The notes: generated by a model not told the origin, from the letters alone. 36,548 bases of DNA from an uncultured Bacteroidota bacterium (GCA_903906365.1 CAIVKC010000026.1:1-36548); one strand, 5' to 3'. Positions 25,850 to 35,417 are shown, numbered from the stretch's first letter. Numbers and translations are program-made.

Positions 25850-26840
25850 AACACTTATGGGGTATTTTATCTTTGAACCGGAACTTGGATTTGCAGCCTG
25901 GGCAGGAATTTGTCCGAATGAAAGAATGGAAAATTTTGCAAGCAAGGGTGTATACCCAGTTGGTTATCAAGGTCCTTTATCTGCTACCGGTCGGGCCTGG
26001 AAAGACTGATCAAAACATACAGGTAATCCTTTAAAACCATTATTGAATAGGCATGCCATCAGCCACCTGGCTTTCGGGACGAATAACTGATTATACTTGA
26101 CAACAGGCAGGTATCCGGATTCCTGTTCCAGCGTAGGTTCCTGCGATTTTTTGCCCTATCCATCCGGGCAATCCTTGCCGAGATTGCCGATCAGCTTCCT
26201 TAAATCGGCATTGCATGCACCGGAATTCATGGCTTCCAATGCCCGGCATGAAGTCCAAGCCAGTTTGGAATTTTTTTTGTAAACCACACCAGAAACTGGA
26301 AAAGATTTTCACCGCAGATGTAGTGCTCCCAATGGCCTTATCCAGTTATGCGTTCCTGATACCTAACAAAAAAAGTACATGGTCTATCTTAGATGCAAGT
26401 ATAAATCGGAGCAGTTGCCCGGGAATCAATTGGTTCAATTACGCAAGTAGTTCCTTGTATCGATCCATGCCAACCGGGCTATGGCGTGGACATACATTAT
26501 ACCGGAAAACGGGGATATCCTTTTTTAGGAAATTCTAGCTGCCTGAGTTTAGACCCAAAATCAAGTGCCTGCCTTTCCGTAGACTGCCTTCCCCTTGTTA
26601 TCGCCCCTGGTCTGCGGGACCAATCCAAATACCCATCATGCGCCCCTGTTAGATTTAATATTGGCACAACCCCTGAACGGGCTTCTCATTCATTAAGACG
26701 CAAGCGGCCTGTAGCAAACCATGTGACAGGCAGACCTGGTTTTATGGGTTCCAATCAGAACATACTGATTTTTCAGAGAACCACTTTTTACCCAAGCGTG
26801 TAATTCCAATGGACAGTGGTTTTTAGAAATTCAACAGGAA
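25850..26840. other. About 1 kb with no convincing gene
   Basis: Between the serine hydrolase promoter and the small frame after the M14 gene I see no supportable gene. A 50-codon frame (25857-26009, plus strand) and two overlapping 105-107-codon frames (26215-26538 and 26486-26803, plus strand) are open, but their translations are rich in Ser, Pro, Cys and Arg with no recognisable motif, and the minus strand is broken by stops in all frames. AACCACT (26779-26785) and AGTGGTT (26815-26821) form a weak hairpin. The stretch may be decayed coding DNA or a long untranslated region. Confidence 0.4.
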
Positions 26841-26984
26841 TTACCTGATTTCCACCCGGCACCATTCCAACGCCTGCCAAGGAGTAAAGAAGATTTTTGC
26901 CGGGCCGGACCCTTCATCCGTAGAATACACCAATGTAACCTCCTTTTGCCGGTCGCACCCTTTGCCCCTCAGACCAAAAATCAA
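26841..26984 (-). CDS. Possible small gene overlapping the M14 stop codon (47 codons)
   Basis: A minus-strand frame begins with TTG sharing bases with the TGA stop of the M14 peptidase gene (TTGA) and runs for 47 codons. The translation contains LRGKGCDRQKEVTLVYSTDE and then AKIFFTPWQALEWCRVEIR, which looks like real protein, with codons similar to the neighbours. I do not recognise a family. Overlap of this kind implies translational coupling to the peptidase. It could instead be the tail of a decayed gene fused by chance. No start other than TTG (or ATT four bases on) is available. Confidence 0.4.
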   Translation of the reverse strand: MIFGLRGKGCDRQKEVTLVYSTDEGSGPAKIFFTPWQALEWCRVEIR

Positions 26985-29764
26985 TGAGGCATGGCTCCTT
27001 GATAGAGCTGGTTAAACAGCAGCTTGAAGGTACCATGGGTCTGCGCGCGGAAAGTTATCTCAGGACCAAATACCCAAAGGCTGCCCTTGCCAACAGTGGC
27101 TTCAAATGCGGTGACCCCGTTCTTCAGGTAGTCTTGTCCCCAGGCCCAGCCACTGCGCAGCGGCTTATTGGTTGAAAACCAGGCTATAGGCTTCACCGTT
27201 CCTTTGGATACCCCATCGGGATTGATATAAAATACGGGGCTGCCATCAAAATAGACATCCGTCTGCGCATACATGCCCCAGGCTGATTTATTGAGCGTAT
27301 CCAAACTCACGCGCAGAATACTGCCCGGGATGTAGTATTTTTCGCCGGGCAGTTTACGCTCCTTAGCGTTCACCATTTCCATCAGCGCATTGCGTACCGG
27401 TAGTTCGAGCTGATAGGCGAGGTTGGCACTGGAACCAATGGTCACCACATGGCCGCCCTCTTCCAAAAAGCTGTGAATAGCAGGAACGGATTTTTCCCGC
27501 GTGATGTGCCCGGTCATCTTGCGGAAAACCACCGGTATATCCTCGTCTTTTACCTCAGGTCTGCCTTTGGGCTGCTTTACTCCGGCCTCAGCCGGTGCCG
27601 GGATCGCCCCATCGACAAAGATGATCACATCGTATTTATCTTTCAGCCCGCCAGCATCGATGTCTTTGGGATATACAATGTCCACCCCGAAATGAAACTG
27701 CTCCATCAGCCACCTGATCCAGCCGGAGGCAATGGATCCCCCATAGTTATCATAGAGCGCAATACGCGCCGGATGTATCGCGATTAGGTCTGTGGGCTTT
27801 GCAGATACTCCAGATGCGTTTATACCCGCCCGTTCCATGGCTTTAAGGATGTCCGCCCTGGACGCTGCTGAGGCCTGGATATAAAATGACCCGGCCGGCA
27901 TACCCGTTTCCCGGTGCTGGCCGATTATTCTGAATACAGGCACTCCATGGTGAAGCAGGTCGTTGACAACCAGGAAGGAGGCGTTGGCGCGTACGTCCAA
28001 CAGATACCCTTTTGGCCGTTCACTGCCTGAGGTCATCCCCTGCACCGATTGCAGTTCTCCATAGGCGATCCTTTCAAAGGGGCCGTCAAATCCTTCCAGA
28101 ATCCGGTCAAAACGGATTCCCATGAGATAAGCCAGTGTCCAGCCTGCCGCATCATAGGGGGGTACCGGCGGCCCACCGGGGTATAGGAAATCATTGGGAT
28201 GGTCCTGGGGCTCAAACATATCCAGTACATGCGGACGGAAAGCCTGGTTAGTCTTAACGATATAGGAACCCGATGGATACTTCCTGCCATTCACCACAAA
28301 GGGTGCTGTAGACCTGCTTACAACAATTCCTGTCCGGATCAGCGCATTGACAAACCTGACAGCCGTTGGAAAATCTGGCTGGTCAGAGGGAATTACATAA
28401 CCCCTGGGGTCTCGCAGTGCCGGATTTTTCATGACCGAATCAAACATACTGACAGGCATTCCCGTGGACTCCCCTTCTGCATTCAGCGAGTCTGTGCCAA
28501 ATTCCTTTTTGTTCCTGGTGGATTCCCTGTAAATTCGGTTGATCTCCGCTATTTTACCCGGTGAAAGGGTCCAATAGTCCTGCTCACCCCTAGCTATGGA
28601 ATTTTTGCCCATCCTGTAGATGTTAAACAGCAATTGATCCCGGTAACGTACCGCATAATCCAATACGGCATAATTGAGCGAGACAGAATAGTCAATAGAC
28701 TGACGGAAATACCATTTCCTGGGTGTCACCGGATTCGGAGTAGACCCGCTGGGCAGGAGCCGCTCCGGGACCAGGGGAATGGCAGAGGGTGTTGGGCTGC
28801 CTATTATTTCTGTCAGTAACCCAATCATATTGTGAAAATAGGTGGTCGTTCTGAGGCCCCCATTATACCAGGTGGAAAAGGTGGATCCGTTTCTTTCCGT
28901 GTAACCAGGTTTGCCCTCCGCATTTAACCGGTTGCTCATGGCAGCCCCCACCGCATCCAGACTGGTAATAATCATCGGATCGAATACATAGTTAAAGGGA
29001 TCCCTGTAAGGAGGCCCGGCCAGCACTGAGCCTGCAGGGCCCGCCTGGTGATGGTTATACATGATCTGGGGCAACCACTCAATAAATAATTGCCGCCCGA
29101 TGTTTTGGGTCTCCTTGAGGTTGAGCATGTAAAAATCCCGGTTATTATCATGGCCGGCGTATTTTTCATACAATACGGGCAAATGCTCCAAACTCCTTTT
29201 CTCGGGCACAGAATCGCGCATGTACCAGTTGGACACCAGTTCCTGGCCATCCGGATTGGCATGAGTCAGTAATATGATTACATGATCCAGTATGGCCATG
29301 GTTTCAGGATCTTCCCGGCTTACCAGCTGGTAGGCGGTTTCAATGAGCTGGTGTGTTCCCACCGTTTCGGTAGAATGAAGCCCTCCGTCAATCCATACAA
29401 CTGCTTTTCCCTCGGCGGCCAGCTGTCGAGCCTGCTCATCGGTGAGGTTTTCCGCATGAGCCAGCTGCCTGGATATCTGCTGGTACTTTTCCAGGTTCCT
29501 GATATTATCCGGAGATGAAACAACCATCATCAATTGGGTCCTGCCCTCCTCGGTTTTACCGATGTCAACTAATTTCACCCGTGCCGAAGCCGCAGCCAGT
29601 TTACTGAAATAAGCGGCCGTCTGGCTATAGGTGGCAAGCTGGTAATTTTCCCCAATGGCAAAGCCGAAATGTTCTTTGGGGGAAGGAATCTTCTGGGAAA
29701 AAGAAACCTTTATACCCATGGACATAATAATTACAACAGAAAAAACAGATTTAAGCAGTGTCAT
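26981..29764 (-). CDS. Secreted M14-family zinc carboxypeptidase
   Basis: The 927-residue product has a signal peptide (up to about residue 23, ending SFSQ), so it is exported. The M14 domain covers about 40-330. Zinc is bound by His130 and Glu133 in GGLHSTE and by a later His in MYNHHQAG (238 or 239); HANPDGQ (168-174), the HDNNRDF substrate-binding segment and the likely catalytic Glu319 (LLTEI) are present. The last 350 or so residues include a GATase1/beta-galactosidase-like alpha/beta region (DVIIFVDGAIPAP, EEGGHVVTIGSSANLAYQLE), as in other long Bacteroidota M14 peptidases. The ATG at 29764 is preferred to one 14 codons upstream because it begins the signal peptide. The substrate is unknown. 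Confidence 0.92.
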   Translation of the reverse strand: MTLLKSVFSVVIIMSMGIKVSFSQKIPSPKEHFGFAIGENYQLATYSQTAAYFSKLAAASARVKLVDIGKTEEGRTQLMMVVSSPDNIRNLEKYQQISRQLAHAENLTDEQARQLAAEGKAVVWIDGGLHSTETVGTHQLIETAYQLVSREDPETMAILDHVIILLTHANPDGQELVSNWYMRDSVPEKRSLEHLPVLYEKYAGHDNNRDFYMLNLKETQNIGRQLFIEWLPQIMYNHHQAGPAGSVLAGPPYRDPFNYVFDPMIITSLDAVGAAMSNRLNAEGKPGYTERNGSTFSTWYNGGLRTTTYFHNMIGLLTEIIGSPTPSAIPLVPERLLPSGSTPNPVTPRKWYFRQSIDYSVSLNYAVLDYAVRYRDQLLFNIYRMGKNSIARGEQDYWTLSPGKIAEINRIYRESTRNKKEFGTDSLNAEGESTGMPVSMFDSVMKNPALRDPRGYVIPSDQPDFPTAVRFVNALIRTGIVVSRSTAPFVVNGRKYPSGSYIVKTNQAFRPHVLDMFEPQDHPNDFLYPGGPPVPPYDAAGWTLAYLMGIRFDRILEGFDGPFERIAYGELQSVQGMTSGSERPKGYLLDVRANASFLVVNDLLHHGVPVFRIIGQHRETGMPAGSFYIQASAASRADILKAMERAGINASGVSAKPTDLIAIHPARIALYDNYGGSIASGWIRWLMEQFHFGVDIVYPKDIDAGGLKDKYDVIIFVDGAIPAPAEAGVKQPKGRPEVKDEDIPVVFRKMTGHITREKSVPAIHSFLEEGGHVVTIGSSANLAYQLELPVRNALMEMVNAKERKLPGEKYYIPGSILRVSLDTLNKSAWGMYAQTDVYFDGSPVFYINPDGVSKGTVKPIAWFSTNKPLRSGWAWGQDYLKNGVTAFEATVGKGSLWVFGPEITFRAQTHGTFKLLFNQLYQGAMPH

Positions 29765-30019
29765 CTTGGATGGTTTTATGGGAGGATGGTATTGACCAGG
29801 CGTCAACAGGTTCCGACCATGAATATATTATTTTGTATCTATATTTCTGCTCCTGCAAAAAAAATCGCCGTAAATAATATCTGCATGATATCCGCGAATC
29901 ATTCCCTGAGTTCAACCAGGTGGGAAATCATCCCAATTGCCCTGAACAGCATCCGGTAACGGGATATTATTCTATATTGCCGGGGTAATTACCATTATAA
30001 CCGGCTAAATGATTGAATA

Positions 30020-31057
30020 ATGAAACATGTTATGATTGCGGGACTGCTGATCCTCTGTGCGGCCCTCACAGGAGCGGGTCAGGGTGTCGGGGACACCGCT
30101 GCAAAGGGGGTAACCCGGGAGGTGAACGCAGATACAATCCGATCCGGCAATCCCCTTTTTCCTGGCTGGTATGCAGATCCGGAGGCCAGGATTTTCCAGG
30201 ACCGCTACTGGATTTACCCCACTTATTCTGCCCCCTATGATGAGCAGGTTTTTATGGATGCGTTTTGTTCCTCGGACCTGATCCATTGGACCAAACATCC
30301 CCATATTTTGGACACCATGCATATTAAATGGGCCAGGCGAGCCCTGTGGGCTCCCTCTATTGTGGAAAAAAAAGGGAAGTACTACCTGTTTTTTGGCGCC
30401 AATGACATTCAGCATGATCATCAGAGGGGCGGAATAGGTGTCGCCGTGGCAGATAATCCGGCGGGTCCATTTAGGGATTACCTGGGCAAACCCCTGATTG
30501 ATTCCTTTTACCATGGGGCCCAGCCAATTGACCAGTTTGTCTTTTTGGACAAGGATGGGCAGTATTATATGACCTACGGTGGGTGGGGGCATTGTAATAT
30601 AGCGAAGCTGAACAGTGATTTTACGGGGTTCCTTCCTTTTGAAGACGGAAGCCTATTTCGGGAAATCACCCCGGAAGGTTATGTAGAGGGTTCTTTCATG
30701 ATTTTAAAGGACGGCAAATATTATTTGATGTGGTCGGAAGGAGGCTGGACGGGTCCTGATTACTCGGTAGCCTATGCAATGTCCGATAATCCTTTCGGCC
30801 CATTTCACCGCATCGGTAAAATCCTCCAGCAGGATTCCCTGGTGGCAACAGGTGCCGGCCATCATTCCATCTTGCACGTTCCGGGGACGGATAAATGGTA
30901 TATTGTTTATCACAGAAGGCCGCTGGGCGACCATGATGGCAATCACCGGGTCACCTGCATAGATGCGCTCCTTTTTGATGAAAAGGGATTGATAAAACCG
31001 GTTCGCATCACCAGGGAAGGCGTTGAAAAATTTCCCCTGACGGGGCGCAATCCATAG
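30020..31057 (+). CDS. Glycoside hydrolase family 43 protein
   Basis: This 345-residue secreted enzyme has a signal peptide (MKHVMIAGLLILCAALTGAG) and a five-bladed beta-propeller of family GH43. The three catalytic acids can be assigned: Asp53 in YADPEAR (base), Asp171 in QPIDQF (pKa modulator) and Glu223 in VEGSFM (acid). GH43 enzymes remove arabinose, xylose or galactose from plant polysaccharides (arabinofuranosidase, xylosidase, arabinanase); the exact activity is not readable here. No CBM or sorting domain follows. It is divergent from the M14 gene and opens a carbohydrate region that ends with the alpha-L-fucosidase gene. No SusC/SusD pair is in the window. Confidence 0.92.
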   Translation: MKHVMIAGLLILCAALTGAGQGVGDTAAKGVTREVNADTIRSGNPLFPGWYADPEARIFQDRYWIYPTYSAPYDEQVFMDAFCSSDLIHWTKHPHILDTMHIKWARRALWAPSIVEKKGKYYLFFGANDIQHDHQRGGIGVAVADNPAGPFRDYLGKPLIDSFYHGAQPIDQFVFLDKDGQYYMTYGGWGHCNIAKLNSDFTGFLPFEDGSLFREITPEGYVEGSFMILKDGKYYLMWSEGGWTGPDYSVAYAMSDNPFGPFHRIGKILQQDSLVATGAGHHSILHVPGTDKWYIVYHRRPLGDHDGNHRVTCIDALLFDEKGLIKPVRITREGVEKFPLTGRNP

Positions 31058-31537
31058 AACGGGGGCCTTTGCAGGAGGGTTTGGGCTGACCCGGAGGGGT
31101 TGCCTGAAAACATATCCCGATTCGGTATCTGATCGATTCTGGCTACTCCTTTCCCGGATAGGGGAAAAGACAGGCTGACCTTTGAGGCCATGATCCCTGT
31201 ATTAGCCAGGTTGCCTGTAGCAATGGATCATATACTCCTGATGATGGGGATCTGACCATTTTTCACTGGGTATAACCGATATGGTTTGGTCTGCCCCTCT
31301 TATTGGGTGGCGGACCTGCCGGAAGGCCAACCCTGCCCAGAAAACGCCTGCCAGCTGCTTTATTGGCTTCAACTCAAGTAAGGATCAACAGGTAAATACC
31401 TTTGCATGGCTGTCCCTGCGGGTCGTCTACTGTTCATAGATGGAAATTTAGGAGATAAGCTCCATTCCATCCAGTCACCAGACCGAAATGACAAAGGGGG
31501 TCGCACCTTTTTTTCCTAGGAAACTACCGCCCGAAGC
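31058..31537. other. Intergenic region after the GH43 gene
   Basis: I see no supportable gene. A plus-strand frame without a start (31256-31381) translates to protein-like residues such as FFTGYNRYGLVCPSYWVADL and may be a remnant. TTTCCC and GGGAAA near 31150-31165 could pair but no T-run follows. Confidence 0.4.
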
Positions 31538-31654
31538 GACTGTTTTTAATGAGAATTTTTGGGTTTCAAGCACTTCGTTCAGGCTCAAAAGCAGCGGGAG
31601 CCAGGAATTTCCGAGGAGCCAGGAGCGGATATACCGCAAGCCTGAAAAACAGTC
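31538..31654. repeat. Nested inverted-repeat element
   Basis: GACTGTTTTT (31538-31547) is repeated as AAAAACAGTC (31645-31654), and inside them TTCAGGCT (31578-31585) pairs with AGCCTGAA (31639-31646). The central part holds GGAGCCAGGA twice, eight bases apart. The whole could fold as one long hairpin with a side bulge on its left arm. It resembles a REP-type or small non-autonomous element, or a structured RNA; copies elsewhere in the genome would decide. No reading frame fits it. Confidence 0.5.
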
Positions 31655-31723
31655 AGGGAGCACAAAAACCTGCGGGAAGGTTTAACAGGTAAGAAAGGGC
31701 AAGCCGCTCCTATTGTTATAGGA

Positions 31724-32680
31724 TCAGGCAGTGGCCCTCGCCCTTTCCTGAATGAAGGAAACGGAGAGCGTTCCTGTTTTACGGGAAGTGACAATATTAT
31801 TCACGAAGTACCGGTATACCTTGCGGGAGATTTCCTGCCTGACTTTTCTTTTATTCAGGGTCCGGCCCCGGTATTTGGATTTGATCAGGGAAATATCCTT
31901 ATTTCGAATGGGTAATGCCAGATAATAGTCACCCGAAGAAATCCGGGTTGTCTCGAAGGTTTTCCAGAAGCTGTCATAGCATTTCTGAAAATTGGTGGTT
32001 GCTGCACAAAAGCCAATCTGGTTATGCGCGCTGACTCCAAGCAGGGTTTTTATCCCCAGCGACATGGCGATCCCCTCAAGGGTTGAAATCAACAGGGTTG
32101 GGGGTGTATTGTCATTGAAATATTTGGCACTCCGTGTTATGGTATCCAGTTCTCCTTTAGCCCCCTGGATGCGGGAAACATAAATGATCTGTTCATCCAG
32201 TAATCCGAAACTATCACCGGGACAAAATGTAAATGCCCGCGTATATAAGGTATCGCCGTTCATTTTGAAGGAAAGGGAAAGGGAGCCCTCATTTTCAAAG
32301 GGTGTGGTGCTGGCCAGGACAATTTCAAATAATTGGGATTGGCGTACTTCCTTCCAGCATACTACCCCCGATTTGAAAACCTGATCAATGGCATGCAGAG
32401 GGAACCTTTTTTGGAGGTAAGCATAATGATTGGTCAATATTTTTAATTTACTGCGGGTACCGATGGAAAAAGACAGGTACTTGAACAGGTATATGAAGGA
32501 TATTTTTGGCGTGAGGAACCCAAAAGAATACATGGGTCTGAGGATTTTTGAAAGCCGGATATGCCCGCCGAGGAAAAAGAAAATCATGAGCCCCTTGAGG
32601 AAATAGCCGGGTAAGGTAGCAACCGGCCTGTTGATATTGGACAATAATACCTTCCTTGCGTTGCTGATGATTGAATACAT
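31724..32680 (-). CDS. DUF535 family protein (VirK/YbjX-like)
   Basis: The product is 318 residues from the ATG at 32680 (337 from a TTG at 32737). It matches DUF535, the family of Shigella VirK and Salmonella/E. coli YbjX: YLQKRFP near the start of the domain, GSLSLSFKMNGDTLYTRAF, IYVSRIQGAKGELDTIT, LLISTLEGIAMSLGIKTLLGVS and the later KCYDSFWKTF, ending with a basic stretch (SKYRGRTLNKRKVRQEI). The biochemical function is unknown; in enterobacteria members are linked to resistance to antimicrobial peptides and to virulence-factor export. The family is mostly known from proteobacteria, so its presence here suggests transfer. It is alone between the GH43 and dehydrogenase genes, on the same strand as the latter but 237 bases downstream. 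Confidence 0.82.
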   Translation of the reverse strand: MYSIISNARKVLLSNINRPVATLPGYFLKGLMIFFFLGGHIRLSKILRPMYSFGFLTPKISFIYLFKYLSFSIGTRSKLKILTNHYAYLQKRFPLHAIDQVFKSGVVCWKEVRQSQLFEIVLASTTPFENEGSLSLSFKMNGDTLYTRAFTFCPGDSFGLLDEQIIYVSRIQGAKGELDTITRSAKYFNDNTPPTLLISTLEGIAMSLGIKTLLGVSAHNQIGFCAATTNFQKCYDSFWKTFETTRISSGDYYLALPIRNKDISLIKSKYRGRTLNKRKVRQEISRKVYRYFVNNIVTSRKTGTLSVSFIQERARATA

Positions 32681-32917
32681 CAAAAACCGTTTTAAATTGG
32701 ATGATTGGATTTTAAGGAATAACCGCAAGCCCCTCAAGCTTTTACAGTATATTTCCGTAGATTAAACGGGGCAGTTGCTGTTTTATTGTAGGTGTTTTTC
32801 TATAAATATTAGGGAATAACCCCTGCAGGGTCAGTTGGCCTCCTCTGGGAAGACAGTGGCAGAAAACCGGGAGCGCATGGATTCACCCCGGCCATGACAG
32901 GTGGCCGGCGCCAGCCA

Positions 32918-33934
32918 TTACAGGGTAATCATAACTTTTATGATACCTGCTGCCGGCGGAAGCCAGCTGGAAAAAGAATGGCTGACCTCGTGGAAAGGAA
33001 CATGGTGGGTGATATAGGTTTCAGGCTGGACATGACCAGCCTTGATGGCACGCATCACCAGCTGAAAATCCTCCCTGGTCGCATTACGGCTGCTCATGAG
33101 GGTGGATTCCCTTTTATGAAATTCCGGGTGACTGAAGCTGAATGGCTCCTTTTGCAACCCAATCAGCACATAACGTCCCCCGTGGGAAAGGTACCGGAGG
33201 GCATGGTTGATCGCACCCAGGTTGCCTGTCGCGTCAATGACTACAGTGCAGCCGTCCCCTCCAGTGATCTCATCGATGCGTGCAGGGACATCCTCATCGC
33301 GGGCGTGGATGACATGAGGTATCTGAAGCCGGTCCTTGCAGAACTGAAGTCTTTCATTATTGACATCAAGGGCAATCACCCTGCCTCCGGCAATTCTGGC
33401 AAATTCCATCGTCCCCAATCCGATGGCACCGGCACCGACCACCAGCACGAATTCATCGGGTTGAACTGCCGCCCGACGGATTCCATGGGCGCCAATGGCC
33501 AGGGGTTCCACCAGGGCGAGTTCCTCATATCCCAGTCCCTGGCTATGCAACAGGGAATAAGAGGGTACGGAAAGGTATTCGGTGAGGGCTCCGTCACTAT
33601 GGACCCCGCAAACGTTTATCTGCACACAGCAATTGGGTTTGCCATTCCGGCAGGCAATGCAATGCCCACAATTAAAATAGGGAATGATGGTAACTTTTTC
33701 ACCAGGTACAAATCCGGGCGCGCCGTCTGCATCAATGAGATCGCCCGATAATTCATGACCCAGAATCCTAGGATAGGAAAAATAAGGCTGGGTTCCCTCA
33801 AAAGCGTGTAGATCCGTTCCACAAACCCCTACTCTTTTTATTTTGATGATGGCCTGACCTTTTGCAAGCTGCGGGGCTGCCATATGCCTATATTGCAATT
33901 CGCCCGGTTTAAGGCATACCAACGATTCCATCAT
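32918..33934 (-). CDS. Zinc-dependent medium-chain dehydrogenase
   Basis: The 338-residue product is a zinc-containing alcohol/polyol dehydrogenase (MDR superfamily). Catalytic zinc ligands are Cys38 (GVCGTD), His60-Glu61 (GHE) and Glu143; structural zinc is bound by Cys89, Cys92, Cys95 and Cys103. The Rossmann fold starts with VVGAGAIGLG, and Asp190 at the end of the second strand favours NAD+ over NADP+. Its ATG overlaps the fucosidase TGA (ATGA), so the two are translationally coupled. Oxidation of L-fucose or a fucose-derived alcohol is therefore a fair inference, but related enzymes act on threonine, sorbitol and other polyols. L-Fucose permease and aldolase genes are not in view. Confidence 0.92.
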   Translation of the reverse strand: MMESLVCLKPGELQYRHMAAPQLAKGQAIIKIKRVGVCGTDLHAFEGTQPYFSYPRILGHELSGDLIDADGAPGFVPGEKVTIIPYFNCGHCIACRNGKPNCCVQINVCGVHSDGALTEYLSVPSYSLLHSQGLGYEELALVEPLAIGAHGIRRAAVQPDEFVLVVGAGAIGLGTMEFARIAGGRVIALDVNNERLQFCKDRLQIPHVIHARDEDVPARIDEITGGDGCTVVIDATGNLGAINHALRYLSHGGRYVLIGLQKEPFSFSHPEFHKRESTLMSSRNATREDFQLVMRAIKAGHVQPETYITHHVPFHEVSHSFSSWLPPAAGIIKVMITL

Positions 33935-35388
33935 GATTTCTTTTTAAAGGTGATCTTAAAGGCTGCTGCATGCTCTGCCGGATAATTACTGGCAGGATGG
34001 ATAATCAACCCTTCCTTTTTTTGTGCCCAGCCGACCGGCTCCTGGCTTCCCAGCAGGGTAATGGACTGAATGATTCCGTTACCCGATGTTTGTCCCAGGG
34101 ATTTGATTATTATTTTTTCCTGCGGCAGGCCCAGCATAATGGCATATAGGGTGTCTCCCCGGGTCGTAAATCGGACATCACTGGCCGTAAAGGGAATTTT
34201 CTGGTCGGCAAAGGAACCGCTGGCCGATTCGGTGGGACCTTCACCAAAGAGCTTCCATGGTCTTGTGCCATAGATGGCTTCACCATTTATGGATAGCCAC
34301 CTGCCTGTTCCCAGCAGGACGTCGGTTTCCTCCTGGGTGATGGTGCCGTCTGAGCGGGGACCGATATTCAACAGCAGGTTACCATTTTTGCTGACAATAT
34401 CAATGAGATTGGTAATGACATAATTGGCAGTCTTAAAATGATTGGTCCTGGTAAAGCCCCAGGAATCGTTCCCGATTGCATCATCTGTCTGCCAGGGCAG
34501 TGCCCGGATGCCGCCCAGTTTTCCCCGCTCCAAATCCAGGACGGCAGCTGATTCCGGAAAAGACAGGTTCTTATAATTGAGAACAACCCCCTTGTTCCAT
34601 TCCAGGCCCTTATTGTAATAGAAGGAGGCAAATGATTTTCGATAAGGATCCATGGCGGGCTGTTCAATCCACCAGTCAAACCAGAACAGCTGGGGCTTGT
34701 ATTTGTTAACCAGTTCCGTGCACCTCAGGAGCCAGTCATTCATATATTCAGGGGAAGGCGTTTCTGATTCTTCCCGGGCCGGTCCATAAAAATCAGCGTA
34801 TTTGGGATCAATCACATCCGAATCAAAGGTACGCCCCCCGTTTAGAAACCACCAGTGCTCAATCCGGTGTGATGACAGCCCGAAAATGAGTCCATGCCTG
34901 GCTAAGGCCTCGGACAACAGCCCAATGATATCCTTATGGGGGCCCATTTCAACGGCATTCCATTTGGAAAGGGCGGTTCCATACATCGCAAAACCGTCAT
35001 GGTGTTCTGCAACCGGTACCACATATTTAGCCCCGGACTGCTTAAAAAGTTCCGCCCATGCATCTGCATTGAATTGCTCAGCCCGGAACATCGGAATGAA
35101 ATCTTTGTATCCGAATTTATTTTGTGGACCAAAGTGCTGAATATGGTATTTAAATTCATCAGACCCCTGTATGTACATCTGCCTGGGATACCATTCACTT
35201 CCAAATGCCGGAACGCTATAAACGCCCCAGTGGATAAATATGCCAAATTTGGCATCCCTGAACCATTCCGGCGTCTGGTAGGTCTTCAGGGATTCCCAGT
35301 TGGCCTGGTATCTCTCTGTCTGGGTCCGGCCGGTTAAAAAAAACAGGCTTAGAACCAGGGCTGGCAGCAGGCTTAGATATCTTTTCAT
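33931..35388 (-). CDS. Alpha-L-fucosidase, family GH29
   Basis: This 485-residue exported enzyme removes terminal L-fucose from glycans by a retaining mechanism. A signal peptide covers about residues 1-22. The GH29 hallmarks are FGIFIHWG (48-55), AEHHDGFAM (127-135) and the nucleophile Asp238 in LFWFDWWIEQ; the acid/base residue varies within the family and is not assigned. NGNLLLNIGPRSDG is also present. It is the first gene of a two-gene unit with the MDR dehydrogenase. A candidate promoter (TTTG, 17 bases, TAGTTTTT) lies about 30-55 bases upstream. Location is likely periplasmic or surface. Confidence 0.94.
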   Translation of the reverse strand: MKRYLSLLPALVLSLFFLTGRTQTERYQANWESLKTYQTPEWFRDAKFGIFIHWGVYSVPAFGSEWYPRQMYIQGSDEFKYHIQHFGPQNKFGYKDFIPMFRAEQFNADAWAELFKQSGAKYVVPVAEHHDGFAMYGTALSKWNAVEMGPHKDIIGLLSEALARHGLIFGLSSHRIEHWWFLNGGRTFDSDVIDPKYADFYGPAREESETPSPEYMNDWLLRCTELVNKYKPQLFWFDWWIEQPAMDPYRKSFASFYYNKGLEWNKGVVLNYKNLSFPESAAVLDLERGKLGGIRALPWQTDDAIGNDSWGFTRTNHFKTANYVITNLIDIVSKNGNLLLNIGPRSDGTITQEETDVLLGTGRWLSINGEAIYGTRPWKLFGEGPTESASGSFADQKIPFTASDVRFTTRGDTLYAIMLGLPQEKIIIKSLGQTSGNGIIQSITLLGSQEPVGWAQKKEGLIIHPASNYPAEHAAAFKITFKKKS

Positions 35389-35417
35389 ATGTAATCATTC
35401 ATTATTTGCTAAATGTA

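Noticed and set aside
26215-26803. Two overlapping plus-strand frames of 105-107 codons
   Set aside because: No recognisable motif, unusual residue composition, no promoter or partner; treated as non-coding.
31611-31633. Two GGAGCCAGGA copies as a CRISPR-like array
   Set aside because: Only two short copies eight bases apart, no spacers of normal length and no cas genes.
32894-33751. 285-codon frame antisense to the MDR dehydrogenase
   Set aside because: Zinc and NAD motifs are all on the minus strand.
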